Positions 46,990-58,162 of a stretch of 64,000 bases of DNA are shown piece after piece. This DNA is from Mesorhizobium sp. DCY119 (lineage in GTDB: Bacteria > Pseudomonadota > Alphaproteobacteria > Rhizobiales > Rhizobiaceae). Numbering within the stretch: the stretch's first letter is position 1; each line of letters begins with the position of its first letter. The position numbers and the translations under genes were made by a program. The DNA lies in assembly GCF_003590645.1 (NCBI RefSeq), contig NZ_CP031834.1:806001-870000 (forward strand). Direction: 5' to 3'. Below the pieces are notes generated by a model. It searched no databases. It was given only the letters and a program-made list of their open reading frames with translations, and had not been told where the DNA came from.

Positions 46990-47642
46990 CCGATCTTCTG
47001 GCCGGTCTTGGCCCAGTCGGCCAGGAACTGCTCAAGGCCCTTGTCGGTCAGCGGATGCTTGACCAGCGCCTTCAGCGTTGCCGGCGGAACGGTGGCGACG
47101 TCGGAGCCGATGAGGGCGGCGCGCTTGACGTGATCGACGGTGCGGATCGAGGCGGCGAGGATTTCGGTGTCGAAATCGTAATTGTCATAGATCTGGCGGA
47201 TCTCGGCGATCAGCTCCATACCGTCGAAGCCCATATCGTCGAGGCGTCCGATGAAGGGCGAGATGAAGCTTGCGCCGGCCTTGGCGGCCAGCAGCGCCTG
47301 GGTGGCCGAGAAGCACAGCGTGACATTGACCTGGCGGCCGAGGTCGGTGCGGATCGACTTGCAGGCCTTGAGGCCGTCAAGCGTCAGCGGCACCTTGATG
47401 CAGACATTGTCGGCGATCTTGGAGAGGACCTTGGCTTCCTTCATCATCTCGGAGTATTCGGTAGCCGTCACTTCCGCTGAAACCGGGCCGTCGACGATAT
47501 CGCAGATTTCCTTGGTGACTTCGGCGATGTTGCGGCCGGACTTGAGGATCAGCGACGGGTTTGTGGTGACGCCGTCGAGAAGGCCGAGATCGTTGAGTTC
47601 GCGGATTTCCTTCACGTCGGCGGTATCGACGAAGAATTTCAT
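46986..47642 (-). CDS. tal: Transaldolase / fructose-6-phosphate aldolase
   Basis: 218-residue enzyme of the small transaldolase (TalC/Fsa) class, transferring or releasing dihydroxyacetone in the pentose phosphate pathway. The barrel begins [32 protein letters not shown]. The Schiff-base lysine is in [16 protein letters not shown], and the C-terminal [25 protein letters not shown] completes the site. The length fits the class. Whether it acts mainly as a transaldolase or as an aldolase cannot be told from sequence. The gene is divergent from priA, with 94 bases between starts. Confidence 0.95.
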   Translation of the reverse strand: MKFFVDTADVKEIRELNDLGLLDGVTTNPSLILKSGRNIAEVTKEICDIVDGPVSAEVTATEYSEMMKEAKVLSKIADNVCIKVPLTLDGLKACKSIRTDLGRQVNVTLCFSATQALLAAKAGASFISPFIGRLDDMGFDGMELIAEIRQIYDNYDFDTEILAASIRTVDHVKRAALIGSDVATVPPATLKALVKHPLTDKGLEQFLADWAKTGQKIG

Positions 47643-47736
47643 GGGAGTATCTCCTTGGCAAAAATGTCAGCGTCTCGGGAGGCGCGTCGTTGATCGGCCT
47701 TTGCTCTAACGCAAAGTCCGGGCAAGGTCACGCGCC

Positions 47737-49920
47737 ATGAAGCACGATTCGTTCGAAACCAAGGCAGTGCCGGTTCTGGTGCCGATGCCGGCCGAGCGCC
47801 CCTACACCTATGCCGTGCCGGCCGGCATGAGCGTGGTGCCGGGTTCGATCGTGCGCGTGCCGCTGGGACCGCGTGAAGTGGCCGGCATCGTCTGGGACGG
47901 TCCGGGCGAAGCGGTCGACGCCAAGAAGCTGCGCGCGATCTCGCATGTGTTCGATTGCCCGCCGGTGGATCAGGCGATGCGCCGGTTCGTCGACTGGATC
48001 GCGTCCTATACGCTGTCGCCGCCCGGCATGGTGGCGCGCATGATCCTGCGCGCGCCGGAAGCTTTCGATCCCGAGCCCTGGGTGGAAGGCCTTCAACGCG
48101 CGGCCAATGATCCCGACCGGATGACAGCGGCGCGGGCACGCGTTCTGGAAATGGCCTCCGACGGCATGGCCTGGACGCGATCGGGGCTGGCGCACGCGGC
48201 CGGCGTGTCGTCCACCGTGATCGACGGGCTGAAAGCGCAGGGCGTGTTCGAAACGGTGATGATCCCGCCGCGCCCGGTGGTGGCCGCGCCCGACCCGACC
48301 TATGGGAAGGCGGAGCTGATCGGCGACCAGGACATTGCCGCGAAGGAATTGCGCGCCAAAGGCGAGGCAGGCGGGTTCAGCGTGACGCTGCTCGACGGCG
48401 TGACCGGTTCGGGCAAGACGGAAGTCTATTTCGAGGCAGTGGCAGCCGCCCTTGAAAAGGGCAAGCAGGTGCTGATCCTGCTGCCGGAAATCGCACTGAC
48501 GCAGGCGTTTCTGGAGCGCTTTCAGGACAGATTCGGCGCAAAGCCCGCCGAATGGCATTCCGATCTTGCGCCGAAGAAACGCGAGCGCGTCTGGCGGCAA
48601 CTGGCCGAAGGCGGCGTGCGCGTGGTTGCCGGCGCGCGCTCGGCGCTGTTCCTGCCTTTCAAGGAACTCGGGCTGATCGTCGTCGATGAAGAACACGACC
48701 CTGCCTACAAGCAGGAGGACCGTGTCTTCTACAATGCACGCGACATGGCCGTGGTGCGCGGCCATATCGGCAGCTTCCCGGTGGTGCTGGCTTCCGCCAC
48801 GCCGTCGGTCGAGAGCCGGGTCAATGCGAGCCAGGGCCGCTATGGCCGTGCCGTGCTGTCGGCGCGTTTTGCCGAGGCGGCATTGCCCGACATCAAGTCG
48901 ATAGACCTGCGCCGCGCCCCGCCGGCACGGGGCGGTTTCCTGTCGCCGGTGCTTGTCGACCATATGCGCCGCACGCTGGAGAGAGAGGAGCAATCGCTGC
49001 TGTTCCTCAACCGGCGCGGCTATGCGCCGCTGACGCTGTGCCGGGTCTGCGGCCATCGTTTCCAGTGCCCGTCCTGTTCGGCCTGGCTGGTCGAGCACCG
49101 CTTTCGCGGCCAGCTCGTCTGCCATCATTGCGGCCACAATGAAAAGCGCCCCGAGGCCTGCCCCGAATGCGGAACGCTTGACCATCTCGTCGCCTGCGGG
49201 CCGGGTGTCGAGCGTATCGCCGAGGAAGTCGTCGGGCATTTTCCAGACGCAAGAACGATAGTGCTTTCTTCCGACATGATGGGCGGGGTGAAGCGGCTGC
49301 GGCTGGAGCTGGAAGCCATCGCCAAGGGCGAGGCCGATATCGTCATCGGCACGCAATTGGTGGCCAAGGGGCACAATTTTCCGAACATGACGCTGGTTGG
49401 CGTCATCGATGCCGATCTTGGCCTCGCCAATGGCGATCCGCGCGCCGCCGAGCGGACGTTCCAGCTGCTGTCCCAGGTGACGGGGCGGGCAGGGCGCACC
49501 GGCAAGAAAAGCCTCGGCCTGCTCCAGACCTATCAGCCGGAGCATCCGGTGATGCGGGCGATCGTCTCGGGCGACGCCGAGGCGTTTTACGAGCGCGAAA
49601 TCCTCGAGCGCGAAAAGTCGGCGCTGCCGCCTTTCGGGCGGCTGGCAGGCATCATCGTCAGCGCCGACAATCGCCCCGATGCCGAAAGCCATGCGCGGCT
49701 TCTGCGCCGTGCAGCGCCGCCGGCGCGCGATATCCATGTGCTGGGCCCGGCTGAGGCGCCGCTGGCCATGGTCGCCGGGCGCCACCGCTTCCGTCTCCTG
49801 GTGCAGGGCGACCGGCCCGCAGACATGCAAGGCTATCTGCGCGCCATGCTCGCCAACGGCCCGAAGATACGCGGCTCGGTGCGGGTGCAGGTCGACATCG
49901 ATCCGCAGAGCTTTTTGTGA
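47737..49920 (+). CDS. priA: Primosomal protein N' (replication restart helicase)
   Basis: 727-residue superfamily 2 helicase that reloads the replisome at stalled forks. The N-terminal 3'-DNA-binding domain (VLVPMPAERPYTYAVPAGMSVVPGSIVRVPLGPREVAGIVW) precedes the helicase core: Walker A GVTGSGKTEVYFE, DEEH box VVDEEHDPAYKQEDRVFYNARD, and motif VI QVTGRAGRTGKKSLGLLQTY. The zinc-binding cysteines lie in CRVCGHRFQCPSCSAWL and CHHCGHNEKRPEACPECG. Length is normal. No pausing or disruption is seen. In rhizobia it commonly lies just upstream of the atpHAGDC operon, as here with a four-gene insertion. Confidence 0.97.
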   Translation: MKHDSFETKAVPVLVPMPAERPYTYAVPAGMSVVPGSIVRVPLGPREVAGIVWDGPGEAVDAKKLRAISHVFDCPPVDQAMRRFVDWIASYTLSPPGMVARMILRAPEAFDPEPWVEGLQRAANDPDRMTAARARVLEMASDGMAWTRSGLAHAAGVSSTVIDGLKAQGVFETVMIPPRPVVAAPDPTYGKAELIGDQDIAAKELRAKGEAGGFSVTLLDGVTGSGKTEVYFEAVAAALEKGKQVLILLPEIALTQAFLERFQDRFGAKPAEWHSDLAPKKRERVWRQLAEGGVRVVAGARSALFLPFKELGLIVVDEEHDPAYKQEDRVFYNARDMAVVRGHIGSFPVVLASATPSVESRVNASQGRYGRAVLSARFAEAALPDIKSIDLRRAPPARGGFLSPVLVDHMRRTLEREEQSLLFLNRRGYAPLTLCRVCGHRFQCPSCSAWLVEHRFRGQLVCHHCGHNEKRPEACPECGTLDHLVACGPGVERIAEEVVGHFPDARTIVLSSDMMGGVKRLRLELEAIAKGEADIVIGTQLVAKGHNFPNMTLVGVIDADLGLANGDPRAAERTFQLLSQVTGRAGRTGKKSLGLLQTYQPEHPVMRAIVSGDAEAFYEREILEREKSALPPFGRLAGIIVSADNRPDAESHARLLRRAAPPARDIHVLGPAEAPLAMVAGRHRFRLLVQGDRPADMQGYLRAMLANGPKIRGSVRVQVDIDPQSFL

Positions 49921-49993
49921 GCTGCGGCGCTGGCGCCGAGGTCGGATGTTGCTATAATGTTCCGTCTTGGGTGAGGCTGGAGAGAACGAAGTA

Positions 49994-51028
49994 ATGAATG
50001 CTGCTGCCGATGAACCGGTTCATCTTTTGGAGGACACGGAAACCGGCGATCGCTTTCTCGTCTATGCTACTCCCAAGGGTCTCCGCCTCGATATCCGGTA
50101 TGAGGGCGAAACACTCTGGATGACTCAGGCTCAGATTGCGGAGCTTTTTGGCCGAGACCAGTCGGTCATTTCTCGGCACGTCCAGAACATTTTGGAAGAT
50201 GGAGAATTGGAGGAAGAGGGCAATATGCAAAAAATGCATATTGCAGGCTCAAGCCGTCCAGTCACACTGCATAATCTCGATGTAATTATCTCGGTCGGCT
50301 ATCGCGTTTCGTCCGCTCAAGCGACGGTCTTTCGCAGATGGGCGACCAGCGTGCTCGTGCAATTCGCCAAAAAGGGCTTTGTCGTCGATGCCCCTCGCCT
50401 GAAACAGCCCGCAAACACTGATCGCGTTGCGGAACTTCGTGAGATCATTCGCGACATTCGTTCTGATGAAGCGAATGTATATCGCGAACTGCAGCGCATT
50501 TGCGCCATGTGCCAGGATTACGACGGCACGACGGACGCAGCTCGGGAATTTTACCAGCGCACCCAGGCCAAGCTTGTCTATGCAGTCACGTCGGAAACGC
50601 CCGCTGAAATCGTGACGCGGCGAGCCGACCACACAGCAGAAAACATGGGGCTACAGACATGGCCAAATGACAAAATCCGCAAGCAGGATGTGGCCATTTC
50701 AAAAAACTATCTCGCCGAACCCGAAATCAGGGAACTCAACAGGCTGACCACGATCTTGCTGGATATTTTCGAGGATCAGTTGGATTTGGGCAGGCTGGTC
50801 GTGATGCAGGACGCGCAGAATCTTCTTGAACGGCAGCTGGAACAGCTTGGCCGATCGGTGCTGCGGCATGGCGGATCAGTGAAAGCGATGGACGCGAAAC
50901 GGGCGGCCGAGAAACAGTACGAAAAGTTTGATCGCGATCGTAAGCTTCAGCGCCAAAAGGAAGCTGAACAACTCATCAGCAGCCTTGCATCCGAAGTGAA
51001 AAAGCTCCCTAAGACGCCGCGCCGTTAG
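49994..51028 (+). CDS. RhuM family (virulence-associated) protein
   Basis: 344-residue protein of the RhuM family, first named in a Salmonella pathogenicity island and of unknown biochemical role. A helix-turn-helix-like segment (LWMTQAQIAELFGRDQSVISRHVQNILEDGEL) is followed by the typical core VTLHNLDVIISVGYRVSSAQATVFRRWATSVLVQFAKKGFVVD. The C-terminal half is helical (RLTTILLDIFEDQLDLGRLVVMQDAQNLLERQLEQL). Base composition is visibly more AT-rich than its neighbours. TATAAT lies at 49953-49958. It is alone, with no toxin partner or integrase, and probably arrived by transfer. Confidence 0.9.
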   Translation: MNAAADEPVHLLEDTETGDRFLVYATPKGLRLDIRYEGETLWMTQAQIAELFGRDQSVISRHVQNILEDGELEEEGNMQKMHIAGSSRPVTLHNLDVIISVGYRVSSAQATVFRRWATSVLVQFAKKGFVVDAPRLKQPANTDRVAELREIIRDIRSDEANVYRELQRICAMCQDYDGTTDAAREFYQRTQAKLVYAVTSETPAEIVTRRADHTAENMGLQTWPNDKIRKQDVAISKNYLAEPEIRELNRLTTILLDIFEDQLDLGRLVVMQDAQNLLERQLEQLGRSVLRHGGSVKAMDAKRAAEKQYEKFDRDRKLQRQKEAEQLISSLASEVKKLPKTPRR

Positions 51029-51113
51029 TTTCTCCCACGGATGCATTGATTGGAGCACAAGCTTCAAATCTCCAGCATATAAAAGTAGCTAAAAATCGTT
51101 TGGAGCAGGCGCA

Positions 51114-51815
51114 ATGAAAACCCTTGGCCTTATCGGCGGCATGAGCTGGGAAAGCACGGCGATCTATTATCGACATCTCAACGAGATCGTGCGCGAGCGG
51201 CTGGGCGGATTGCATTCGGCCAAGCTTTTGCTGTGGTCGTTCGATTTTGCCGAGATCGCCGAGCGCCAGCACGCCGGCGACTGGCGTGGTGCGGCGGCGC
51301 TGATGATCGATGCGGCCCGCAGGCTGGAGGAGGCGGGCGCCGAGGGGTTGTTGATCTGCACGAACACCATGCACAAGCTCGCCGACGAGGTTCAGGCAGC
51401 CGTGTCGATCCCGCTGATCCACATCGCCGACGCGACCGCCGCAGCGGTCAAGCGGGCGGGGTGCGCGCGGCCGGCGCTTCTGGCGACGCGCTTCACCATG
51501 GAAGAGGATTTCTACAAGGGCAGGCTGACCGAGAAATACGGGCTTTCGCCGGCAGTGCCTGATATGGCCGGGCGCGATATGGTGCACCATGTCATCTATG
51601 AGGAACTCTGCCGCGGCATCGTCAACGAAGCGTCGAAAGCCGCTTACATCGCCGAGGTCGAGCGGATGCGGCGCGATGACGGTATCGACAGCGTCATCAT
51701 GGGCTGCACGGAAATAACCATGCTCATTGGCGAGCAGGATTTCGACATACCCGTGTTCGATACGACGCGCATCCATGCGCAGACGGCCGTTGAGTTCGCC
51801 CTGGGTGAGCTTTAA
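51114..51815 (+). CDS. Aspartate/glutamate racemase family protein
   Basis: 233-residue PLP-independent racemase of the YgeA/EcL-DER type. The two halves each bring a catalytic Cys: LLICTNTMHKLADEV (Cys at about residue 82) and VIMGCTEITMLI (about residue 197). The N-terminus KTLGLIGGMSWESTAIYYRHLNEIV is the signature of the family. It should interconvert L- and D-forms of an acidic or other amino acid; the substrate cannot be told. It lies between the RhuM gene and a small membrane protein. Confidence 0.94.
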   Translation: MKTLGLIGGMSWESTAIYYRHLNEIVRERLGGLHSAKLLLWSFDFAEIAERQHAGDWRGAAALMIDAARRLEEAGAEGLLICTNTMHKLADEVQAAVSIPLIHIADATAAAVKRAGCARPALLATRFTMEEDFYKGRLTEKYGLSPAVPDMAGRDMVHHVIYEELCRGIVNEASKAAYIAEVERMRRDDGIDSVIMGCTEITMLIGEQDFDIPVFDTTRIHAQTAVEFALGEL

Positions 51816-51904
51816 GCGGTAAATTTGACGCCCCATCTGGCGCGGCTGACATCGCACGCTAGAATGCGCGCGGTTTAGACCAGAACATTTTTCGAGGGGA
51901 CATC

Positions 51905-52300
51905 ATGGAATTTGCGCTTCCCTGGCCGGTCACGCAGGGTGAATGGCTGGCGTGGTCTTCAGCCGTCGTCACGGTGCTGTTTGGACTGCTGCTGCTTTTC
52001 GGGCCACGGCTATCGTTGCGCATCCTGCGCCTGCAGACTGTCGAGAATCATCCCGAGGCGGTTTCAGAGGCGCGGGCGACCATGTCCGGCTTCTACCTCG
52101 GCGTTGGCCTGTGCTGCATTCTGCTCGCCCAGCCGCTGCTTTACATGGCGCTCGGTTTCTCCTGGCTGTTCACCGTTTTCGGCCGTATCATCTCGATGCT
52201 GTCGGATCAGGGGAACGGGCTTTACAACTGGGTCTGGCTGATCGTGGCACTCGTTCTGGCTGCATTGCCGCTGGCCTTCGCCTTCGGCTTTATCGCCTGA
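51905..52300 (+). CDS. Four-helix membrane protein (possibly DUF4345-like)
   Basis: 131-residue inner-membrane protein with four hydrophobic segments: SSAVVTVLFGLLLLFG, GFYLGVGLCCILLAQPLLYMAL, FSWLFTVFGRIISML and VWLIVALVLAALPLAFAFGFIA. A conserved-looking loop RATMSGFYLG precedes helix 2, which is similar to DUF4345 proteins, but this match is only by eye. GAGGGG precedes the ATG. It lies just before the atp operon, on the same strand. Function is unknown. Confidence 0.75.
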   Translation: MEFALPWPVTQGEWLAWSSAVVTVLFGLLLLFGPRLSLRILRLQTVENHPEAVSEARATMSGFYLGVGLCCILLAQPLLYMALGFSWLFTVFGRIISMLSDQGNGLYNWVWLIVALVLAALPLAFAFGFIA

Positions 52301-52370
52301 TTGGAGCCTGTGGGCGCCTATCTGCGCGCAGCATGCGACAAATCTGCCTAAAAGCCGCTTCGCCAACGTG

Positions 52371-52398
52371 TTGCGACTCTGAAAAGCGTGTGCTAGAC
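52371..52398 (+). promoter_or_regulatory. Candidate promoter of the atp operon
   Basis: TTGCGA (52371-52376) and CTAGAC (52393-52398) are spaced by 16 bases and lie about 140 bases before atpH, in a 237-base gap. They fit a sigma-70-type promoter of rhizobia reasonably well. Position and spacing are the only support. Confidence 0.35.
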
Positions 52399-52537
52399 GG
52401 CAATCGACTTTCGATCGGGGGATGCGACAGCCGCTTCCGCCAGATCGATAAAACGCAGCAAGGTCAAAGATTTAGCCAGAGTTCCAGACTCCAGCCTAAG
52501 AATCTTCCGGCCTGTCAGACAAGAGAAAAGACGGACC

Positions 52538-53098
52538 GTGGCAAAGTCTAGCTCGCCAATCTCAGCAGTTGCCGAACGCTATGCGGGTTCGCTTTACGAA
52601 CTGGCAGCGCAGTCGAAGCAGATTTCCAAGGTCGAAGGCGACCTCGCCCGCTTCGAAGCATTGCTCGCCGGTAGCGATGATCTCACACGCATGATCAAGA
52701 GCCCGGTGTTCTCGGCCGATGAGCAGTTCAAGGCCATCACCGCCATCGCCGACAAGGCGAAGATTACAGGCCTGGTGGGCAACTTCCTTCGCGTCGTGGC
52801 GCAGAACCGCCGTCTCTTCGCGGTGCCCGGCATGATCAAGGCATTCCGCGAGATTGCCGCCGAGGCGCGCGGTGAGGTTGCTGCCGAAGTCACTTCGGCG
52901 CATGACCTGTCTGCCGCCCAGAAAACCGAACTGAAGGCTGCGCTGAAAAGCGTCGCCGGCAAGGACGTGTCCATCACGGTCACCGTCGATCCGTCACTTC
53001 TCGGCGGGCTGGTGGTCAAGATGGGCTCGCGCCAGATCGACACGTCGCTCAAAACCAAACTCAATTCGCTCAAGCTTGCACTGAAAGAGGTCGGCTGA
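52538..53098 (+). CDS. atpH: F1 ATP synthase subunit delta
   Basis: 186-residue stalk subunit connecting F1 to Fo. The N-terminal six-helix bundle ([52 protein letters not shown]) is followed by the C-terminal domain with [48 protein letters not shown], the family signature. The start is GTG at 52538. Its stop shares one base with the atpA start. It opens the F1 operon atpHAGDC; the Fo genes are not here, as usual in rhizobia. Confidence 0.97.
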   Translation: MAKSSSPISAVAERYAGSLYELAAQSKQISKVEGDLARFEALLAGSDDLTRMIKSPVFSADEQFKAITAIADKAKITGLVGNFLRVVAQNRRLFAVPGMIKAFREIAAEARGEVAAEVTSAHDLSAAQKTELKAALKSVAGKDVSITVTVDPSLLGGLVVKMGSRQIDTSLKTKLNSLKLALKEVG

Positions 53099-54627
53099 TG
53101 GACATCCGCGCCGCGGAAATTTCCGCAATTCTCAAAGACCAGATCAAGAATTTCGGCAAGGAGGCTGAAGTCTCCGAAGTCGGTCAGGTGCTTTCCGTCG
53201 GTGACGGTATCGCCCGCGTCTACGGTCTCGACAACGTCCAGGCGGGCGAGATGGTCGAGTTCCCCGGCGGCATCCGCGGCATGGCGCTGAACCTCGAAAG
53301 CGACAATGTCGGCGTCGTCATCTTCGGCAACGACCGTGACATCAAGGAAGGCGACACCGTCAAGCGCACCGGCGCCATCGTCGACGTTCCTGTCGGCCCC
53401 GGCCTGCTCGGCCGCGTCGTCGACGCGCTCGGCAACCCGATCGATGGCAAGGGCCCGATCAAGGCAGCAGAGCGTCGCCGCGTCGACGTAAAGGCGCCCG
53501 GCATCATCCCCCGCAAGTCGGTGCATGAGCCGATGTCGACCGGCCTCAAGGCCATCGACGCGCTCATCCCGGTCGGTCGCGGCCAGCGCGAGCTGGTCAT
53601 CGGCGATCGCCAGACCGGCAAGACCGCCATCATTCTCGACACCATCCTCAACCAGAAGGCTATCCACGACAGCGGTCCGGAATCGGAAAAGCTGTTCTGC
53701 GTCTATGTCGCCGTCGGCCAGAAGCGCTCGACCGTCGCGCAGTTCGTGAAGGTCCTGGAAGAGCGCGGCGCGCTCGACTACTCCATCATCATCGCCGCCA
53801 CCGCTTCCGATCCGGCGCCGATGCAGTTCCTGGCACCGTTCGCCGGTTGCGCCATGGGCGAATATTTCCGCGACAACGGCATGCACGCGCTGATCTCTTA
53901 TGACGATCTGTCCAAGCAGGCCGTCGCTTATCGCCAGATGTCGCTGCTGCTGCGCCGCCCGCCGGGCCGCGAAGCCTATCCGGGCGACGTCTTCTACCTG
54001 CACTCGCGCCTGCTCGAGCGCGCTGCAAAGCTCAACGACGAAAACGGCAATGGCTCGCTGACGGCTCTGCCGGTCATCGAAACGCAGGCCAACGACGTTT
54101 CGGCCTACATCCCGACCAACGTGATCTCGATCACCGACGGCCAGATCTTCCTTGAAACCAACCTGTTCTTCCAGGGCATCCGTCCTGCCGTGAACGTCGG
54201 TCTCTCGGTGTCGCGCGTCGGTTCGTCGGCCCAGATCAAGGCGATGAAGCAGGTCGCCGGCTCGATCAAGGGCGAGCTCGCGCAGTACCGCGAAATGGCG
54301 GCCTTCGCGCAGTTCGGCTCCGATCTCGATGCCGCCACGCAGCGCCTGCTCAACCGCGGCGCACGCCTGACCGAACTCCTGAAGCAGCCGCAGTTCTCGC
54401 CGCTGAAGACGGAAGAGCAGGTTGCGGTGATCTATGCCGGCGTCAACGGCTATCTCGACAAGCTCGCCCTCAACCAGGTCGGCAAGTTCGAGCAGGGGCT
54501 GCTTGCGCATATGCGCGCCGACGGCAAGGACGTTCTCGACGGCATCCGCAAGGAGAAGGCGCTGAGCGATGGTCTCCGCGCCAAGCTCAAGGAACATATC
54601 GACGCTTTCGCGAAAAACTTCGCCTGA
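53098..54627 (+). CDS. atpA: F1 ATP synthase subunit alpha
   Basis: 509-residue non-catalytic nucleotide-binding subunit of F1. The P-loop GDRQTGKT is at residues 169-176, followed by [16 protein letters not shown]. The sequence continues with [22 protein letters not shown] and [49 protein letters not shown], the diagnostic alpha-subunit region. The [16 protein letters not shown] segment is present. Length is standard for rhizobia. It begins one base into the atpH stop. Confidence 0.98.
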   Translation: MDIRAAEISAILKDQIKNFGKEAEVSEVGQVLSVGDGIARVYGLDNVQAGEMVEFPGGIRGMALNLESDNVGVVIFGNDRDIKEGDTVKRTGAIVDVPVGPGLLGRVVDALGNPIDGKGPIKAAERRRVDVKAPGIIPRKSVHEPMSTGLKAIDALIPVGRGQRELVIGDRQTGKTAIILDTILNQKAIHDSGPESEKLFCVYVAVGQKRSTVAQFVKVLEERGALDYSIIIAATASDPAPMQFLAPFAGCAMGEYFRDNGMHALISYDDLSKQAVAYRQMSLLLRRPPGREAYPGDVFYLHSRLLERAAKLNDENGNGSLTALPVIETQANDVSAYIPTNVISITDGQIFLETNLFFQGIRPAVNVGLSVSRVGSSAQIKAMKQVAGSIKGELAQYREMAAFAQFGSDLDAATQRLLNRGARLTELLKQPQFSPLKTEEQVAVIYAGVNGYLDKLALNQVGKFEQGLLAHMRADGKDVLDGIRKEKALSDGLRAKLKEHIDAFAKNFA

Positions 54628-54643
54628 CACTGACGGGTAAGGC

Positions 54644-55534
54644 ATGGCCTCGTTAAAAGACCTCCGTAACCGTATCGCCTCGGTCAAGGCGACGCAGAAG
54701 ATCACCAAGGCGATGCAGATGGTCGCCGCGGCGAAGCTGCGCCGCGCCCAGGAAGCGGCGGAAGCCGCCCGGCCCTATTCGCAGCGGATGGGTGCCGTTC
54801 TGGCGAATATCGCCCAGGCGGTCGGCGGCGGTGGCGATGCCCCGGCGCTAATGACCGGCACCGGCAAGGACGACGCGCACCTGCTCGTCGTCTGCACGGC
54901 CGAGCGCGGTCTTTGCGGCGGCTTCAATTCGCAGATCGCGCGCTTTGCCCGCGATCATGCCCGCAAGCTGATCGCTGCCGGCAAGACGGTGAAGATCATC
55001 TGCGTCGGCAAGAAGGGTTTTGACATCCTTCGCCGCGACTACGCTTCGCTGATCATCGAGCGCGTCGATCTGCGCGAAGCCAAGCAGGTCGGCTTCGTTC
55101 ATGCCGATGCGATCGCCAAGAAGGTGATCGGGCTGTTCAACGAAGGCGCCTTCGACGTCTGCACGCTGTTCTATTCGGAATTCAAGTCGGTGATCAGCCA
55201 GGTTCCGACCGCGCAGCAGATCATTCCGGCTGCAGCACCCGCTGCGGATACGAATGCGAGCGCGGACGTTACCGGCGGCGCCGTCTACGAATACGAACCC
55301 GAGCCGGGTGAGATCCTGAGCGACCTCATTCCGCGCAACATCTCCGTGCAGGTTTTCCGGGCTCTGCTCGAAAACGCCGCCGGCGAGATGGGCGCCAAGA
55401 TGAGCGCGATGGACAATGCAACGCGCAACGCCGGCGACATGATCAACAAGCTGACGATGTCGTACAACCGCCAGCGTCAGGCGCAGATCACCAAAGAACT
55501 GATCGAAATCATTTCGGGCGCGGAAGCGCTCTAG
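54644..55534 (+). CDS. atpG: F1 ATP synthase subunit gamma
   Basis: 296-residue rotor shaft subunit. The N-terminal helix [36 protein letters not shown] and the C-terminal helix [35 protein letters not shown] form the coiled coil that turns within the alpha-beta hexamer. The C-terminal signature I-T-x-E-L-x-E-I-x-x-G-A is present as [15 protein letters not shown]. It follows atpA by 16 bases. No anomalies are seen. Confidence 0.98.
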   Translation: MASLKDLRNRIASVKATQKITKAMQMVAAAKLRRAQEAAEAARPYSQRMGAVLANIAQAVGGGGDAPALMTGTGKDDAHLLVVCTAERGLCGGFNSQIARFARDHARKLIAAGKTVKIICVGKKGFDILRRDYASLIIERVDLREAKQVGFVHADAIAKKVIGLFNEGAFDVCTLFYSEFKSVISQVPTAQQIIPAAAPAADTNASADVTGGAVYEYEPEPGEILSDLIPRNISVQVFRALLENAAGEMGAKMSAMDNATRNAGDMINKLTMSYNRQRQAQITKELIEIISGAEAL

Positions 55535-55542
55535 TCACGTGA

Positions 55543-57258
<1,716 letters not shown>

Positions 57259-57264
57259 ATTAAA

Positions 57265-57348
57265 GGGAGTAGTGAGGTCGTGAAGTAGTGAGATGGTGAA
57301 GTCGGAGCTTCTGTTCCCCACTCACTACTCACTACTCCCCACTCACTA
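57265..57348 (+). repeat. Inverted repeat of GTAGTGAG-type units between atpD and atpC
   Basis: The left part has GGGAGTAGTGAG (57265-57276) and GTAGTGAG (57285-57292). The right part has CTCACTAC (57321-57328) and CTCACTACTCCC (57328-57339), then CACTCACTA. The arms are perfectly complementary and would fold in the mRNA just before atpC, whose ATG is 57357. It looks like a small mobile intergenic repeat inserted in the operon. Confidence 0.82.
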
Positions 57349-57356
57349 AAGCGAAC

Positions 57357-57755
57357 ATGGCTGAAGCTTTCAAATTCGAACTGGTCTCGCCCGAGCGTCT
57401 GCTCGTTTCGGAAGAGGTACAGTCCGTCGTCATTCCCGGTGCGGAAGGCGAGATGACGGTTCTGGCCAACCACGCGCCGGTGATGACCACGATCAAGCCG
57501 GGCGTCGTCACGGTCAAGACCGTGGCCGGCGCCGACGAGCGCTATGTCGTGTTCGGCGGTTTCGCCGACATTCTGCCGTCCGGCTGCACGCTGCTTGCCG
57601 AATCGGCCGTGCCGGTGGCGAGCATCGACCGCGAGGACCTCGCCCGCCGCATCCAGGATGCGCGCGAGGATGCAGCCGACGCCAAGGACGACGAGACCAA
57701 GACCCGCGCCGAGGCCTTCCTGAACCAGCTCACGACGCTGGAAGCCGCGCTCTAA
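57357..57755 (+). CDS. atpC: F1 ATP synthase subunit epsilon
   Basis: 132-residue subunit of the central stalk that also restrains ATP hydrolysis. The beta-sandwich has FKFELVSPERLLVSEEVQSVVIPGAEGEMTVLANHAPVMTTIKPGVVTV, the epsilon signature. The C-terminal helical region (IDREDLARRIQDAREDAADAKDDETKTRAEAFLNQLTTLEAAL) is present. It is separated from atpD by 98 bases filled with an inverted repeat, so its expression may be set apart from the other subunits. A strong terminator follows. Confidence 0.97.
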   Translation: MAEAFKFELVSPERLLVSEEVQSVVIPGAEGEMTVLANHAPVMTTIKPGVVTVKTVAGADERYVVFGGFADILPSGCTLLAESAVPVASIDREDLARRIQDAREDAADAKDDETKTRAEAFLNQLTTLEAAL

Positions 57756-57787
57756 GAGCTCAGGCCTCAAAGTCTCAATTTCTTGAG

Positions 57788-57822
57788 AAGCCTTCGTCCC
57801 GATAGGGACGGAGGCTTTTTTC
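57788..57822 (+). terminator. Rho-independent terminator of the atpHAGDC operon
   Basis: Arms GCCTTCGTCCC and GGGACGGAGGC (one G-T wobble) close a four-base loop GATA and are followed by TTTTTTCG. It lies 33 bases past the atpC stop, which closes the operon. Confidence 0.9.
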
Positions 57823-58067
57823 GTTTCAGCAGTACCGGTCGCTCGAGCGTCGCCTTTAATAGGCCCGTACTGCCAGTGCGATCTTTATGAAATTCCTATT
57901 TCTTTGGCCTTCGGCCCGTCTCGAACCTTTATGGCGTCGGTGACATCTTCCTCCTGCAAGTGATGCTTCGCGACCCACGTTTATCGGCGGGCGCGACATC
58001 ATCCGTCATCTCTCTTTGACCGCGCGGCTCACGTCGCGCGGCGAGAACTTTTGGAGACTGCGTCACC
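57823..58067. other. Upstream region of the kdp operon
   Basis: With the atpC tail this is a gap of about 310 bases without a gene. It holds a GC hairpin CCGCGCG (58020-58026) with CGCGCGG (58035-58041), 27 bases before the first small kdp frame, and a possible KdpE-controlled promoter that I cannot place exactly. No clear riboswitch is visible. Confidence 0.5.
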
Positions 58068-58151
58068 ATGTGGGACTTCATCCTCGTAGCCTTGGGCATT
58101 GTCTCCTTCGGGCTGTTCTATGCCTACGCGCTCGGCTGCGACCGGCTTTAG
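58068..58151 (+). CDS. 27-residue membrane microprotein ahead of kdpF
   Basis: A short frame starting MWDFILVALGIVSFGLF and ending CDRL, with one transmembrane helix. GGAGA lies upstream of the ATG (ten bases). It stops 11 bases before kdpF. A small hydrophobic ORF of this kind ahead of kdpF occurs in other proteobacterial kdp operons to my knowledge, so it is probably real, perhaps a small accessory subunit of the pump. It is below the usual length limit of gene finders. Confidence 0.65.
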   Translation: MWDFILVALGIVSFGLFYAYALGCDRL

Positions 58152-58162
58152 GAGCGAGACCG

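Noticed and set aside
57823-58067. Riboswitch ahead of kdp
   Set aside because: Only one short GC hairpin is visible. No conserved core of a known ligand-binding RNA can be recognised.
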